A stretch of DNA of 16,970 bases from Rhodospirillaceae bacterium CCH5-H10 (GTDB lineage Bacteria; Pseudomonadota; Alphaproteobacteria; Reyranellales; Reyranellaceae). Positions within the stretch are counted from its first letter, which is position 1; each line of letters opens with the position of its first letter. The position numbers were made by a program, and so were the translations under genes. Below the pieces are notes generated by a model. The model was given only the letters and a program-made list of their open reading frames with translations, was not told the DNA's origin and searched no databases. The DNA lies in assembly GCA_001557035.1 (NCBI GenBank), contig LSKJ01000484.1:1-16970 (forward strand). The letters run 5' to 3'. Below are positions 9,370 through 16,434 of the stretch, in pieces.

Positions 9370-10497
9370 TTGATTCGCCGGTACCTTCCCGAGATCGACA
9401 CGCTGCGCGCCATCGCGGTGACGCTGGTCGTCCTGTTCCATGCCTATCCGGGCCTCGTGCCGACCGGCTTCCTGGGCGTCGACATCTTCTTCGTCATCTC
9501 CGGCTACGTGATCTCGCGCGCCTACCTGTTTCCGGTCCTGGAACGTCGAACCACGCTGGGCGACTTCTATTCCTCCCGCTTCCGACGGCTCGCGCCGGCC
9601 CTCTTCCTGACCGTGATGCTCACGTCTCTCGCGAGCTTCGTGCTGCTGAAGCCGGCCGATCTCGCGATCTTCGGGCAGTCGCTCCTCCTGCAGCCTTTCT
9701 ATCTCCAGAACTTCAGTTTCTGGCTCGGAGGCGACGCGCTCACGCCACCGCTGGCCAATCCGCTCCTGAATACCTGGAACCTGGCGGTCGAAGAGCAGTT
9801 CTACCTGCTCCTCGCGGGACTCTGCCTGCTGACGGCCACGCGCCGCCAGTTCTTCTGGCCGCTCCTGATCGGCGCCGCCGCGCTGTCGTTCGTCTTCTAC
9901 CTCGTCTTCGGCACGATGGGCGTTTCACCGCACAGCGCCTTCTTCCTGCTGCCCGGACGATTCTGGCAACTGGGACTGGGCGTCCTGGTCTTCTGCGCGG
10001 TCCGCAAGGTCCGGGAAGCCCCCCAGCCGCCCCGTCGCTTGCTGTCGATCGTCCTGGTGGGCACGATTCTGATCGCCCCTCTCGTGCCGGCCCCTGCGGG
10101 CTCAATGGCCGTCACACTCAAGACGCTGGTGGCCTGCCTCGCCACCGCAGGCGCGCTCGCTCTGTTCGAACTCGACAGGGAACACTACGCCGTCCTTCGG
10201 GTGAGAGCGATCCGCTACGTCGGCAAGATCTCCTACGCCCTCTACCTCTGGCACTGGCCGCTGTTGTCGCTCGCCGTGGCCGTGCAGGGCCGACTGCTCA
10301 CGCCCGTCGAGGCGACCATGGCCCTGATCCTTGCGGGGCTCCTGGCAAGCCTTACCTATCACCTGATCGAGATGCCGATCCGCATGCGCCGCGTGGTCCG
10401 CAACCGGCGCGTCCTGCTGGTCGTCCTTCTGCTGGCGTCGACCGCCGTACTCGCCATCGCGATGGCCATCCTCCTCACCAGCGGCACCTTTCGATAG
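9370..10497 (+). CDS. Acyltransferase-3 family membrane acyltransferase (OafA-like, lacking SGNH domain)
   Basis: This 375-residue integral membrane protein has about ten hydrophobic segments and the acyltransferase-3 landmarks. These are YLPEIDTLRAIAVTLVVLFH (5-24, with the proposed catalytic His24), FLGVDIFFVISGYVIS (34-49), FYSSRFRRLAPAL (67-79) with its conserved arginines, NTWNLAVEEQFYLL (134-147), and KISYALYLWHWPLL near residue 285. Proteins of this family move acyl groups, usually acetyl, across the inner membrane onto glycans, lipids or antibiotics. Many OafA/PatA relatives carry a C-terminal SGNH hydrolase domain; this one stops after the last membrane segment. The TTG start is supported by AGGAA 9 bases upstream and a gap of only 31 bases from the dioxygenase stop. 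No glycosyltransferases flank it, so the acceptor cannot be inferred. Confidence 0.9.
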   Translation: MIRRYLPEIDTLRAIAVTLVVLFHAYPGLVPTGFLGVDIFFVISGYVISRAYLFPVLERRTTLGDFYSSRFRRLAPALFLTVMLTSLASFVLLKPADLAIFGQSLLLQPFYLQNFSFWLGGDALTPPLANPLLNTWNLAVEEQFYLLLAGLCLLTATRRQFFWPLLIGAAALSFVFYLVFGTMGVSPHSAFFLLPGRFWQLGLGVLVFCAVRKVREAPQPPRRLLSIVLVGTILIAPLVPAPAGSMAVTLKTLVACLATAGALALFELDREHYAVLRVRAIRYVGKISYALYLWHWPLLSLAVAVQGRLLTPVEATMALILAGLLASLTYHLIEMPIRMRRVVRNRRVLLVVLLLASTAVLAIAMAILLTSGTFR

Positions 10498-10520
10498 CCG
10501 CTACCGTTCCTTGCCCGTTT

Positions 10521-10527
10521 AAGGAGA
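10521..10527 (+). promoter_or_regulatory. Ribosome binding site deciding a GTG start
   Basis: AAGGAGA, 10 bases before GTG 10538. It is a strong Shine-Dalgarno sequence in the 40-base gap after the acyltransferase stop, and it supports the GTG as the start of the GST-fold gene. Confidence 0.6.
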
Positions 10528-10537
10528 CCTTTCCCTC

Positions 10538-11485
10538 GTGTCGTCGCCCCGCGTCGAGCCCCCGAAGGCCCTGATCCTCCACCAGTACGATTTCTCGAAC
10601 TTCGCCGAAAAGGCGCGGCTGATGATGGGGTTCAAAGGCCTCAGCTGGCGCGCCGTCGAGATTCCACCCATCGCCCCCAAGCCCAAGCTCACGCCGTTGA
10701 CGGGCGGCTATCGCCGCACGCCCGTTCTGCAGGATGGCGCCGACGTCTGGTGCGACACGAAGCTGATCGCGCAGGAGTTGGAGCGGCGCAGGCCGCATCC
10801 CACCTTTTATCCCGCGAAGACGGCGGGCACGGCCGAGGCCATTGCCTGGTGGGCCGAGCAGCAGTTCATGCGGCCGACGGCGCTTTACGTCTCGGGCATC
10901 AATGCCGACCACATGCCCGAGGGACTACACGCCGATCGCGCCAGGTTGCACGGCCTGCCGATGCCGTCGATCGAGGCGGTGCGCAAGGCCGCGTACCGCA
11001 ACCTCCAGCTCGTGCGGCCGCAGGTGAAATGGATCGCCGACATGCTGGCCGACGGGCGGCCCTTCCTGCTGGGCGACACGCCCTGCATCGCCGACTTCGC
11101 GACCTATCACGTCGTCTGGTTCTTCCGCGGCCGCCACATCGACTGCCGCGAGCTGCTGAACGCCTATCCGCGCCTGCTGGCCTGGCGCGACCGCATGGCC
11201 GCGATCGGCCACGGCAATCGCCTGAACATCGACGCCGACGAAGCGCTGGCCGAGGCGCGCACCGCGACGCCCGCAACGCCGCGCCCGTCACAACCGCAGG
11301 AAGGCGATCCCCTCCCCGGCCAGCGCGCCCGCGTGCGCGCCAGCGACAACGCCAGGGACTGGATCGAGGGCGAGGTCCACTTCATCGACCCCGACGAGAT
11401 CGCCCTCCTGCAAGAGAACGACGAGGTCGGCCAGGTGGCCGTGCACTTTCCGCGGCTCGGATATGATTGGCGGCCAATAAGTTAA
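10538..11485 (+). CDS. Glutathione S-transferase-fold protein with C-terminal extension
   Basis: This 315-residue protein has three parts. Residues 10-85 form a thioredoxin-like GST N-domain (ALILHQYDFSNFAEKARLMM, cis-Pro in RRTPVLQDG 59-67, then WCDTKLIAQELE). Residues 95-230 form an all-helical GST C-domain, with GDTPCIADFATYHVVWF (179-195) matching the conserved capping helix. Residues 240-315 form a Pro/Ala-rich linker and a compact tail that standard GSTs of about 200-230 residues do not have. The tail has alternating charged and hydrophobic residues (WIEGEVHFIDPDEIALL, then VGQVAVHFPRLGYDW) and looks beta-rich. The usual glutathione-contact Ser/Glu after the cis-Pro is replaced by Asp73-Thr74, so glutathione use is unproven. 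It is last in the four-gene set. Its stop codon abuts a palindromic repeat shared with the convergent FAD gene. Confidence 0.82.
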   Translation: MSSPRVEPPKALILHQYDFSNFAEKARLMMGFKGLSWRAVEIPPIAPKPKLTPLTGGYRRTPVLQDGADVWCDTKLIAQELERRRPHPTFYPAKTAGTAEAIAWWAEQQFMRPTALYVSGINADHMPEGLHADRARLHGLPMPSIEAVRKAAYRNLQLVRPQVKWIADMLADGRPFLLGDTPCIADFATYHVVWFFRGRHIDCRELLNAYPRLLAWRDRMAAIGHGNRLNIDADEALAEARTATPATPRPSQPQEGDPLPGQRARVRASDNARDWIEGEVHFIDPDEIALLQENDEVGQVAVHFPRLGYDWRPIS

Positions 11486-11596
11486 AGGTCCCTCGCTGCG
11501 CTCGGGATGACAACATTGTTGGCCGTGCCGTAGTGCGTCGGCGCACGTTCGGTGATCCGCCAAAATTGTCATCCCGAGCGTCAGCGAGGGACCCTT
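11485..11596. repeat. Inverted repeat element between convergent genes (REP-like, copy 1)
   Basis: A left arm (11485-11513, core TCCCTCGCTGCGCTCGGGAT) and a right arm (11566-11596, core ATCCCGAGCGTCAGCGAGGG) are near-perfect reverse complements around a 52-base centre. Each arm can also fold on itself. The element lies exactly between the convergent GST and FAD oxidoreductase genes; the last base of the GST stop (11483-11485) and most of the FAD-gene stop (11595-11597) fall inside it. The arms match copy 2 at 14144-14211. This sequence type is widespread between genes in alphaproteobacteria. It could act as a bidirectional transcription barrier, though T-runs are lacking. Confidence 0.88.
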
Positions 11597-12710
11597 ACTT
11601 CTTAGTGAACCGCTCGATCCCCAGCCCATCGATCGGCGTGTTGGTCGAGCCGGTCGCCACCAGCTCTGCCATCATCGCGCCGGTGCCCGGTCCGAGCTGG
11701 AACCCATGTGTCGAGAAGCCGAATTGGTGGAACACACCCTCGGAGGTCGAACTCTTGCCGACCACGGGAATACCGTCGGGCATGTAGGCTTCGATGCCGG
11801 CCCAGGCACGCACGATGGTGGCCTCGTGCATCGCCGGGAACAGCTCCCATACGGTACGGGCGCTGATCGCGAGCCTCTCCCAGTCGAGCACCGTCTCGTT
11901 GCTGTCGCGATAGGGCGTGGACAGATGCCCGCCGCCGATCACGACGGTGCCGTTCCCGAGCTGCTTGAAGGAAAGCTTGCGGCCGCGAAGGATGACGACC
12001 GGCTTGATGAAGGCCGGCAGGCGGCTGGTCACCATCAGCATCGGCGCGACGACGGCGAGCGGCACCGGCTCGCCCAGCATGGCGGCGATGCGGTCGGCCC
12101 AGGCGCCGGCAGCGTTCACGATCTTCGGCGCCTCGAAGTCGCCCACGCTCGTCTCGACGCGCCAGTTGGCGCCGACGCGCGCGAGGCCGGTGACGGTCAC
12201 GCCCTCGATCACCTCGGCGCCCTTCTCGACCGCACGGCAGCGAAACGCCTGCGTCGTGCGGAAGGGATCGGCGGCGCCGTCGCGGCGCGAGACCACGCCG
12301 CCGGGGCAATGCTCGGACACGGCCGGCACGAGACGGCGCAGCTCGGCAGCATCGATCAGCTCCTCATGCGCGAAGCCACGCAGATTGAGGTCCTCGACGC
12401 GCGCGCGAAAACTCGCCAGCTCGGTCTCGTTCTCGGCGACCAGTACGGTGCCTTCGCTTTCGAAACCGCAATCGTCGCCGACCAGCTCCTCGATACGTTC
12501 CCAGATGTCCATCGACGAGATCGACAGCGGGATCTCATGGATGTCACGCGCGAGCTGGCGCACGCCGCCCGCGTTCACGCCCGAGGCGTGGCGTCCGGCA
12601 TAATCCTTCTCGATCAGCATCGGCTTCAGACCGCGCAACGCCAGATGCAGCGCCGTCGAGCAGCCATGGATGCCGCCGCCGATGATCACCACATCGGCTG
12701 TGCGCGCCAT
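11595..12710 (-). CDS. DAO-family FAD-dependent oxidoreductase (sarcosine oxidase beta / HcnC-like)
   Basis: This 371-residue flavoprotein belongs to the glycine/D-amino-acid oxidase superfamily, which oxidises C-N bonds of amino acids and N-substituted amino acids. The N-terminal FAD-binding Rossmann motif is VVIIGGGIHGCSTALHLALRG (GGGIHG, 11-16), followed by the second ribose-binding Glu in LIEKDYAGRHASGVNAGGVR. NAAGAWADRIAAMLG is the conserved DAO flavin segment. The C-terminal DGIPVVGKSS and STHGFQLGPGTGAMMAEL complete the FAD site. Two residues (ASGVN) occupy the position where covalent flavin His is found in some relatives, so covalent attachment is not evident. It starts one base after the stop of the preceding gene (TAG-G-ATG), indicating tight translational coupling. 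As the third gene in a [2Fe-2S]/FAD-NAD/DAO trio it is the likely substrate-oxidising beta subunit. Confidence 0.9.
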   Translation of the reverse strand: MARTADVVIIGGGIHGCSTALHLALRGLKPMLIEKDYAGRHASGVNAGGVRQLARDIHEIPLSISSMDIWERIEELVGDDCGFESEGTVLVAENETELASFRARVEDLNLRGFAHEELIDAAELRRLVPAVSEHCPGGVVSRRDGAADPFRTTQAFRCRAVEKGAEVIEGVTVTGLARVGANWRVETSVGDFEAPKIVNAAGAWADRIAAMLGEPVPLAVVAPMLMVTSRLPAFIKPVVILRGRKLSFKQLGNGTVVIGGGHLSTPYRDSNETVLDWERLAISARTVWELFPAMHEATIVRAWAGIEAYMPDGIPVVGKSSTSEGVFHQFGFSTHGFQLGPGTGAMMAELVATGSTNTPIDGLGIERFTKK

Positions 12711-12711
12711 C

Positions 12712-14118
12712 CTAGCGCTCCACGGCCTTGCGTTCGGCCTCGCTGATCGGCAGCGAGGCGAGCTCGGCCAGGGTGATCGGCTTAACCGGCGGACGCAGAC
12801 GGTAGTAACCGACCTCGTCGGGCGTCATCTTGCGTTCGGCCGCGATCAGTTCGGTGACGGTGAGACCGCACAGCCTGCCCTGGCACGGACCCATGCCGCA
12901 GCGCAGGAAGGCCTTCATCTGGTTCGGTCCCTCGCAGCCCATGCGCGCCGTGTCGCGCACCTGCTTCGCCGTGACCTCCTCGCAGCGGCAGGCGATCGTG
13001 TCGCCCTCGGGCTGGCGGAAGGATTCGGCCGGGCGGTTCAGCCAGTCGAGGAAGGACCGGCCCATCTCCTCACGCTGCAGGCTCTGGCGGATCGCCTGCG
13101 TGTCCGGCACGACGGCGTCGGGCTTCAGCGCTCGCACCGCGGCGATGGCGGCGATGCGGCCACGCTCGGCGGCGGCGGTCCCGCCCGCGATGCCGGCACC
13201 GTCACCCGCCACGGCGATGCCGGGCACGGAGCTGCCGAAGTCATTGTCGAGCACCGGCACGAAGCAGAGCTGACGGTCGTTCCACACATGCGCGACGCCC
13301 GCCGCATTGGCGAGATTGACGTTGGGCACGACGCCCTGGTGCAGCAGCAGCAGGTCGACCGGCAGACGCTTCGTGCCCCGGGCGCCGGAGAAGACGACTT
13401 CGCGCACGCGATCGGTGCCCACCGCCTTGAGCGTGTCGACGCGATGGATCGGCACCCTGGCGCGGACTTCCTTCAGCAACGCCAGTCCCTTGGCGAAGTA
13501 CGGCGACAACGCGAAGTCGGGCAGATGGAACATCGCCTGCAGCCAGTTGCGGCGCGGCGTGGTGTCGAGGATCGCGTCGACCTTGCCGGCGGCGCGCAGC
13601 GTCTGCGCCGCCAGCAGCCAAAGCAGCGGCCCGCCGCCCGCCAGCACGGTCCGCCCCGAGGCGACCAGCCCCTGCGCCTTCAGCGCCGTCTGCGCGCCAC
13701 CGGCCGTCATCACGCCCGGCAGGGTCCAGCCGGGAATGGGAAACGGCCGCTCCTGCGAGCCGGTGGCGATGATGACGCGGCCGGCCTCGATCATGCGCGC
13801 CTTGCCGCCGATCGAGACGCCGACGATGCGCTGCCGGTCGAGGCTCCACACCGTGGCGCCGTTCACGATCAGCGCGCCGCTCGCCTTTGCTTCGTCGGCG
13901 AGCTTCGCGCCGTCCCAGTAATCCTCACCCAGGATCGCGCGGTCCTTCACGGGTGTCGAGGTGATGGCGCGGTAGATCTGGCCGCCGACGCCGGGATTCT
14001 CGTCGAACAGCACGGTCGACACGCCCGCACGCGCGGCCAAAGCGGCGGCAGCGAGACCAGCCGGTCCACCGCCGATGACGACGAGTTCGTAGGATGGGGC
14101 AAGGTCGGCGGCGTTCAT
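12712..14118 (-). CDS. FAD/NAD(P)-type oxidoreductase with C-terminal [2Fe-2S] region (HcnB/opine-oxidase-alpha-like)
   Basis: This 468-residue protein has an FAD Rossmann motif VVIGGGPAGLAAAALAARAG (13-32), GVGGQIYR, and ATGSQERPFPIPGWTLPGV, the pyridine-nucleotide-disulphide-reductase core. A second dinucleotide motif follows (VLAGGGPLLWLLAAQ), and then the FAD-binding VAGDGAGIAGGTAAAERGR. The C-terminal part is BFD-like: Cys377-x-Cys379 (CRCEEVT) and Cys412-x4-Cys417 (CQGRLC) are the usual [2Fe-2S] ligands, with additional Cys395 and Cys407. This is the alpha subunit layout of HcnABC, opine oxidases and multimeric D-hydroxyproline dehydrogenases, passing electrons from the DAO subunit to the quinone pool or another acceptor. 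GGGAG (14125-14129, minus strand) lies 6 bases before the ATG. The start also overlaps, as ATGA, the stop of a 41-codon frame through a repeat. The substrate is unknown. Confidence 0.9.
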   Translation of the reverse strand: MNAADLAPSYELVVIGGGPAGLAAAALAARAGVSTVLFDENPGVGGQIYRAITSTPVKDRAILGEDYWDGAKLADEAKASGALIVNGATVWSLDRQRIVGVSIGGKARMIEAGRVIIATGSQERPFPIPGWTLPGVMTAGGAQTALKAQGLVASGRTVLAGGGPLLWLLAAQTLRAAGKVDAILDTTPRRNWLQAMFHLPDFALSPYFAKGLALLKEVRARVPIHRVDTLKAVGTDRVREVVFSGARGTKRLPVDLLLLHQGVVPNVNLANAAGVAHVWNDRQLCFVPVLDNDFGSSVPGIAVAGDGAGIAGGTAAAERGRIAAIAAVRALKPDAVVPDTQAIRQSLQREEMGRSFLDWLNRPAESFRQPEGDTIACRCEEVTAKQVRDTARMGCEGPNQMKAFLRCGMGPCQGRLCGLTVTELIAAERKMTPDEVGYYRLRPPVKPITLAELASLPISEAERKAVER

Positions 14119-14240
14119 TGCGCACTCCCGACGGACGAAAGCCTGTCACCCTGAGCGCAGCGAAGGGCCTTTCCTGATCCGCAAAGGTCCCTCGCTCCGC
14201 TCGGGATGACAATGTGCGCGATGTTCGAGGAAGGGGTCAT
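14115..14240 (-). other. 41-codon repeat-spanning open frame coupled to both neighbours
   Basis: This frame starts with an ATG that overlaps the [2Fe-2S] gene's stop (ATGA, 14237-14240). It runs through the palindromic repeat and ends with a TGA overlapping the alpha-subunit start (ATGA, 14115-14118). Its product contains VIPSGARDL and LRCAQGD, which are simply the repeat read in this frame, so a functional peptide is unlikely. The exact coupling at both ends is notable: a ribosome leaving the gamma gene could translate through the repeat and arrive at the alpha start. It has no ribosome binding site of its own beyond the gamma gene's tail. Confidence 0.35.
14144..14211. repeat. Inverted repeat element inside the oxidoreductase operon (REP-like, copy 2)
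   Basis: The left arm 14144-14172 (core CCCTGAGCGCAGCGAAGGGC) pairs with the right arm 14183-14211 (core GTCCCTCGCTCCGCTCGGGA) at 24 of 29 positions, around a 10-base centre. The right arm is nearly identical to the left arm of copy 1 at 11485. It sits in the 118-base gap between the [2Fe-2S] gene and the alpha-subunit gene, the widest gap in this operon. As a transcript hairpin it could reduce or stabilise downstream mRNA. Confidence 0.88.
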
Positions 14241-14530
14241 CGCCCGGCCTCCCGGCGGCCGAGCTGAGTCTCGACCTTCATGCCCTCGCGCACCGGGATC
14301 AGGCAGCCCTGGCGGCTGCCGACGCCGTCGACGGTGACGAGACAGTCGAAGCACACGCCCATCAGGCAATAGGGCGCCCGTTGCGCGCCGGTGACCGGCG
14401 TGGTGCGGCAATGGCCGATGCCGGCGGCGAGCAGCGCGGCGGCGACCGTGTCACCCGAGCGCGCGCTCACGGGTTTGCCGTCGACTAGGATGCCGACGGA
14501 AGGGCTGTTGTCAGCCAGCCGCTTGAACAT
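14237..14530 (-). CDS. Small [2Fe-2S] ferredoxin-like subunit (HcnA / sarcosine-oxidase-like gamma)
   Basis: This 97-residue protein is of the Fer2_4 type. The plant-type ferredoxin cysteine set is Cys55-x4-Cys60-x2-Cys63 (PYCLMGVCFDCLVTVDG) and Cys76 (RQGCLIPV); an extra Cys41 precedes it. The N-terminal SVGILVDGKPVSARSGDTVAA is the usual first beta-hairpin and helix. It is the electron-transfer subunit of trimeric DAO-type dehydrogenases, relaying electrons between the FAD subunits. I start it at ATG 14528-14530, with GGAGG (14535-14539, minus strand) only 4 bases upstream. A GTG at 14545 in the same frame is the alternative and would add five residues. The start overlaps the end of the preceding FAD gene by 20 bases, so the two are co-translated. 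Confidence 0.9.
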   Translation of the reverse strand: MFKRLADNSPSVGILVDGKPVSARSGDTVAAALLAAGIGHCRTTPVTGAQRAPYCLMGVCFDCLVTVDGVGSRQGCLIPVREGMKVETQLGRREAGR

Positions 14531-15635
14531 GGAACCTCCGGGCACTGAAAGGAGCGACGAGCGAGGCGTCGAGGGCGCCGCGCGCGATCATCGGCGCGAT
14601 GGTGAGCGCATGGTTGGCGGCCAGCGTGACGCCCGAATGGCAGCACACGGTGAAGGCGCCGGGATGGGTCTTCGACTCGTCGTAGATGGGGAAACCGTCC
14701 TGGGTCATGACGCGGATCGCGCTCCAGGTGCGCACCACGTTGACGTTGGCCAGCAGCGGGAACTGGCGCACGGCGCGCTCGGCCTCGGTGGCGCTGACGC
14801 CGATGGTGAGGCCCGACGGATCGACGCTCTCTTCCTTGGAATCGCCGATCATCACCGTGCCCTCGTCGGTCTGGCGAAGCGTGACGACGGGATGGTTGAG
14901 GAAGGGCCGCAGCCGCTCGGTGACGACGATCTGCCCCCGCTCCGGCCGCATCGGCGCTTCGAGCCCGACCATCGGGGCCAGCCACATGTTGGCGTTGCCG
15001 GCGGCCAACGCGACCTTGGCCGCCCGGATCTCGCCGTGCGGCGTCGTGAGCCGGAACTCGCCGCCTTCCTTCACGATGTTCTCGACACGATGACTCGGCA
15101 GATAGGTAACGCCGCGTGCATTGAGCGCCGTGTGCAGGGTGCGGAACAGGCGCAGCGAATTCACGTGCCCGTCGAGTTCGCAGAAGCTGCCGCCCACGAC
15201 CTCCGGGCCGATGTCGGGCAGCATCGCCTTCACCTGGTCGTGGGTCAGGATCTCGGTCTTGTAATCGAGGATGCCAGGCTGATTGTGGAGGCGCTTCAAG
15301 ATGTTGGCGCGCGCCTCCAGCTCCTTCTCCGACAGGCAGAGATGGAAACCGCCGGGCCGCTGGAACGAGACGTCGAGGCCGGTCTCCTGCTTCAGCAGGT
15401 CCGAGAAGCCTCGCCAGGCGTGGGACGAACGGATGGTCCAGCCGGCATAGGGCGCGAGGCCCAGCCCCTTGCTCTGGACCCAGACCAGCGCGAAGTTGCC
15501 GCGACTGGCCCGCACCGCGCGGTCGCCCTCGTCGAGCACGACGACCTTGCAGCCCTCGCGCGCCAAGCCCCAGGCAGTGGCGACGCCGACCAGGCCGCCG
15601 CCCACGACCGCGACATCGTACTCTTCAGCGGCCAT
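14511..15635 (-). CDS. DAO-family FAD-dependent oxidoreductase (second paralogue, importer-adjacent)
   Basis: This 374-residue flavoprotein has FAD Rossmann motif DVAVVGGGLVGVATAWGLAR (GGGLVG, 12-17), the acidic ribose-binding segment VVVLDEGDRAVRASRGNFAL, and DAO C-terminal elements RTWSAIRVMTQDGFPIYD and VCCHSGVTLAANHALTIAPM. The length is normal. It is clearly divergent from the DAO protein at 11595 (different active-site loops, for example ASRGNFALVWVQSKG), so the operon carries two distinct oxidoreductases of one superfamily. It could be an alternative beta subunit, or act on the product or a related substrate. GGAAGGAG (15645-15652, minus strand) lies 9 bases before ATG 15635. The start overlaps the upstream permease by 11 bases and its 3' end overlaps the [2Fe-2S] gene. 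Confidence 0.9.
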   Translation of the reverse strand: MAAEEYDVAVVGGGLVGVATAWGLAREGCKVVVLDEGDRAVRASRGNFALVWVQSKGLGLAPYAGWTIRSSHAWRGFSDLLKQETGLDVSFQRPGGFHLCLSEKELEARANILKRLHNQPGILDYKTEILTHDQVKAMLPDIGPEVVGGSFCELDGHVNSLRLFRTLHTALNARGVTYLPSHRVENIVKEGGEFRLTTPHGEIRAAKVALAAGNANMWLAPMVGLEAPMRPERGQIVVTERLRPFLNHPVVTLRQTDEGTVMIGDSKEESVDPSGLTIGVSATEAERAVRQFPLLANVNVVRTWSAIRVMTQDGFPIYDESKTHPGAFTVCCHSGVTLAANHALTIAPMIARGALDASLVAPFSARRFHVQAAG

Positions 15636-16434
15636 GGCTGGCGCTCCTTCCCACGAGCATGCGTTCGAGGCCGAAGGCGCGATCCAGGATCACGAGTGCC
15701 ACGACGGTGACGGCGATCACGCAGGCCGACACCGACGTCACCAGCGGATCGATATTGTCCTGGATGTAGAGGAACATGCGCACCGGCAAAGTCTCTGTCC
15801 CGGGCGCGGCGATGAAAACGGTCATCGTGAGCTCGTCGAAGGAATTGATGAAGGCCAGCGCCCAGCCGCTCACGAGGCCGGGCAGCACCAGCGGCAGGGT
15901 TATGCGGCGCAGGACGACGCTCTCGCTGGCACCGAGCGACACCGCGGCGTGCTCGATCGAGCGGTCGAGCCCGACCGCCGAGGCGAGCGTGAGGCGCAGC
16001 GCGAACGGCAGCACGACCACGATGTGCGACAGCACGAGCCCGGCGAAGGTGCCGCCGAGCCCGATCTGGGTGAAGAACCGCAGGAAGGCGATGCCCAGCA
16101 CGAGATGCGGGATCATCAGCGGCGACATGAAGAGCGCCGTCATCGCCTCGCGGCCGGGAAAGCGGTAGCGCGCGATGGCCAGCGCCGCCGGCACCGAGAT
16201 CGCCACCGCGATCGCCGAGGAGATCGCGCCCAGCCACAGGCTGCGCCAGAAGGCGGAGACGAACTCGGGGTAGCGCGCGATGGCGTAGAACCAGCGCAGC
16301 GACCAGCGGTCGGTCGGGAACGAGAGATAACCCTCGGGCGTGAAGGCTACGAAACAGACGACCAGGATCGGCGCCAGCATGAAGGCGACGAACAGCGTAT
16401 GGTAGGCGAGCGCGAGAGGGCCGTTGCGGCTCAT
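15625..16434 (-). CDS. ABC transporter permease, PotC-type
   Basis: This 269-residue inner-membrane permease has six hydrophobic segments and begins MSRNGPLALAYHTLFVAFML. The cytoplasmic EAA loop that docks the ATPase is EHAAVSLGASESVVLRRITL followed by PLVLPG, matching EAA-x3-G-x9-I-x-LP. The overall pattern (SFDELTMTVFIAAPGTETLPVRMF) is that of the second permease of spermidine/putrescine, opine and 2-aminoethylphosphonate importers. It overlaps the other permease gene by ATGA (16431-16434) and the FAD gene by 11 bases, so the importer and oxidoreductases are one transcription unit. The binding protein and ATPase are not in the window, presumably upstream beyond its right edge. Substrate specificity cannot be read from a permease. 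Confidence 0.92.
   Translation of the reverse strand: MSRNGPLALAYHTLFVAFMLAPILVVCFVAFTPEGYLSFPTDRWSLRWFYAIARYPEFVSAFWRSLWLGAISSAIAVAISVPAALAIARYRFPGREAMTALFMSPLMIPHLVLGIAFLRFFTQIGLGGTFAGLVLSHIVVVLPFALRLTLASAVGLDRSIEHAAVSLGASESVVLRRITLPLVLPGLVSGWALAFINSFDELTMTVFIAAPGTETLPVRMFLYIQDNIDPLVTSVSACVIAVTVVALVILDRAFGLERMLVGRSASHGR

Noticed and set aside
11595..14530. Calling the gamma-alpha-DAO trio hydrogen cyanide synthase (hcnABC)
   Set aside because: The domain layout is shared by several dehydrogenases. The coupled importer and second DAO subunit favour catabolism, and nothing in the sequence shows glycine specificity.
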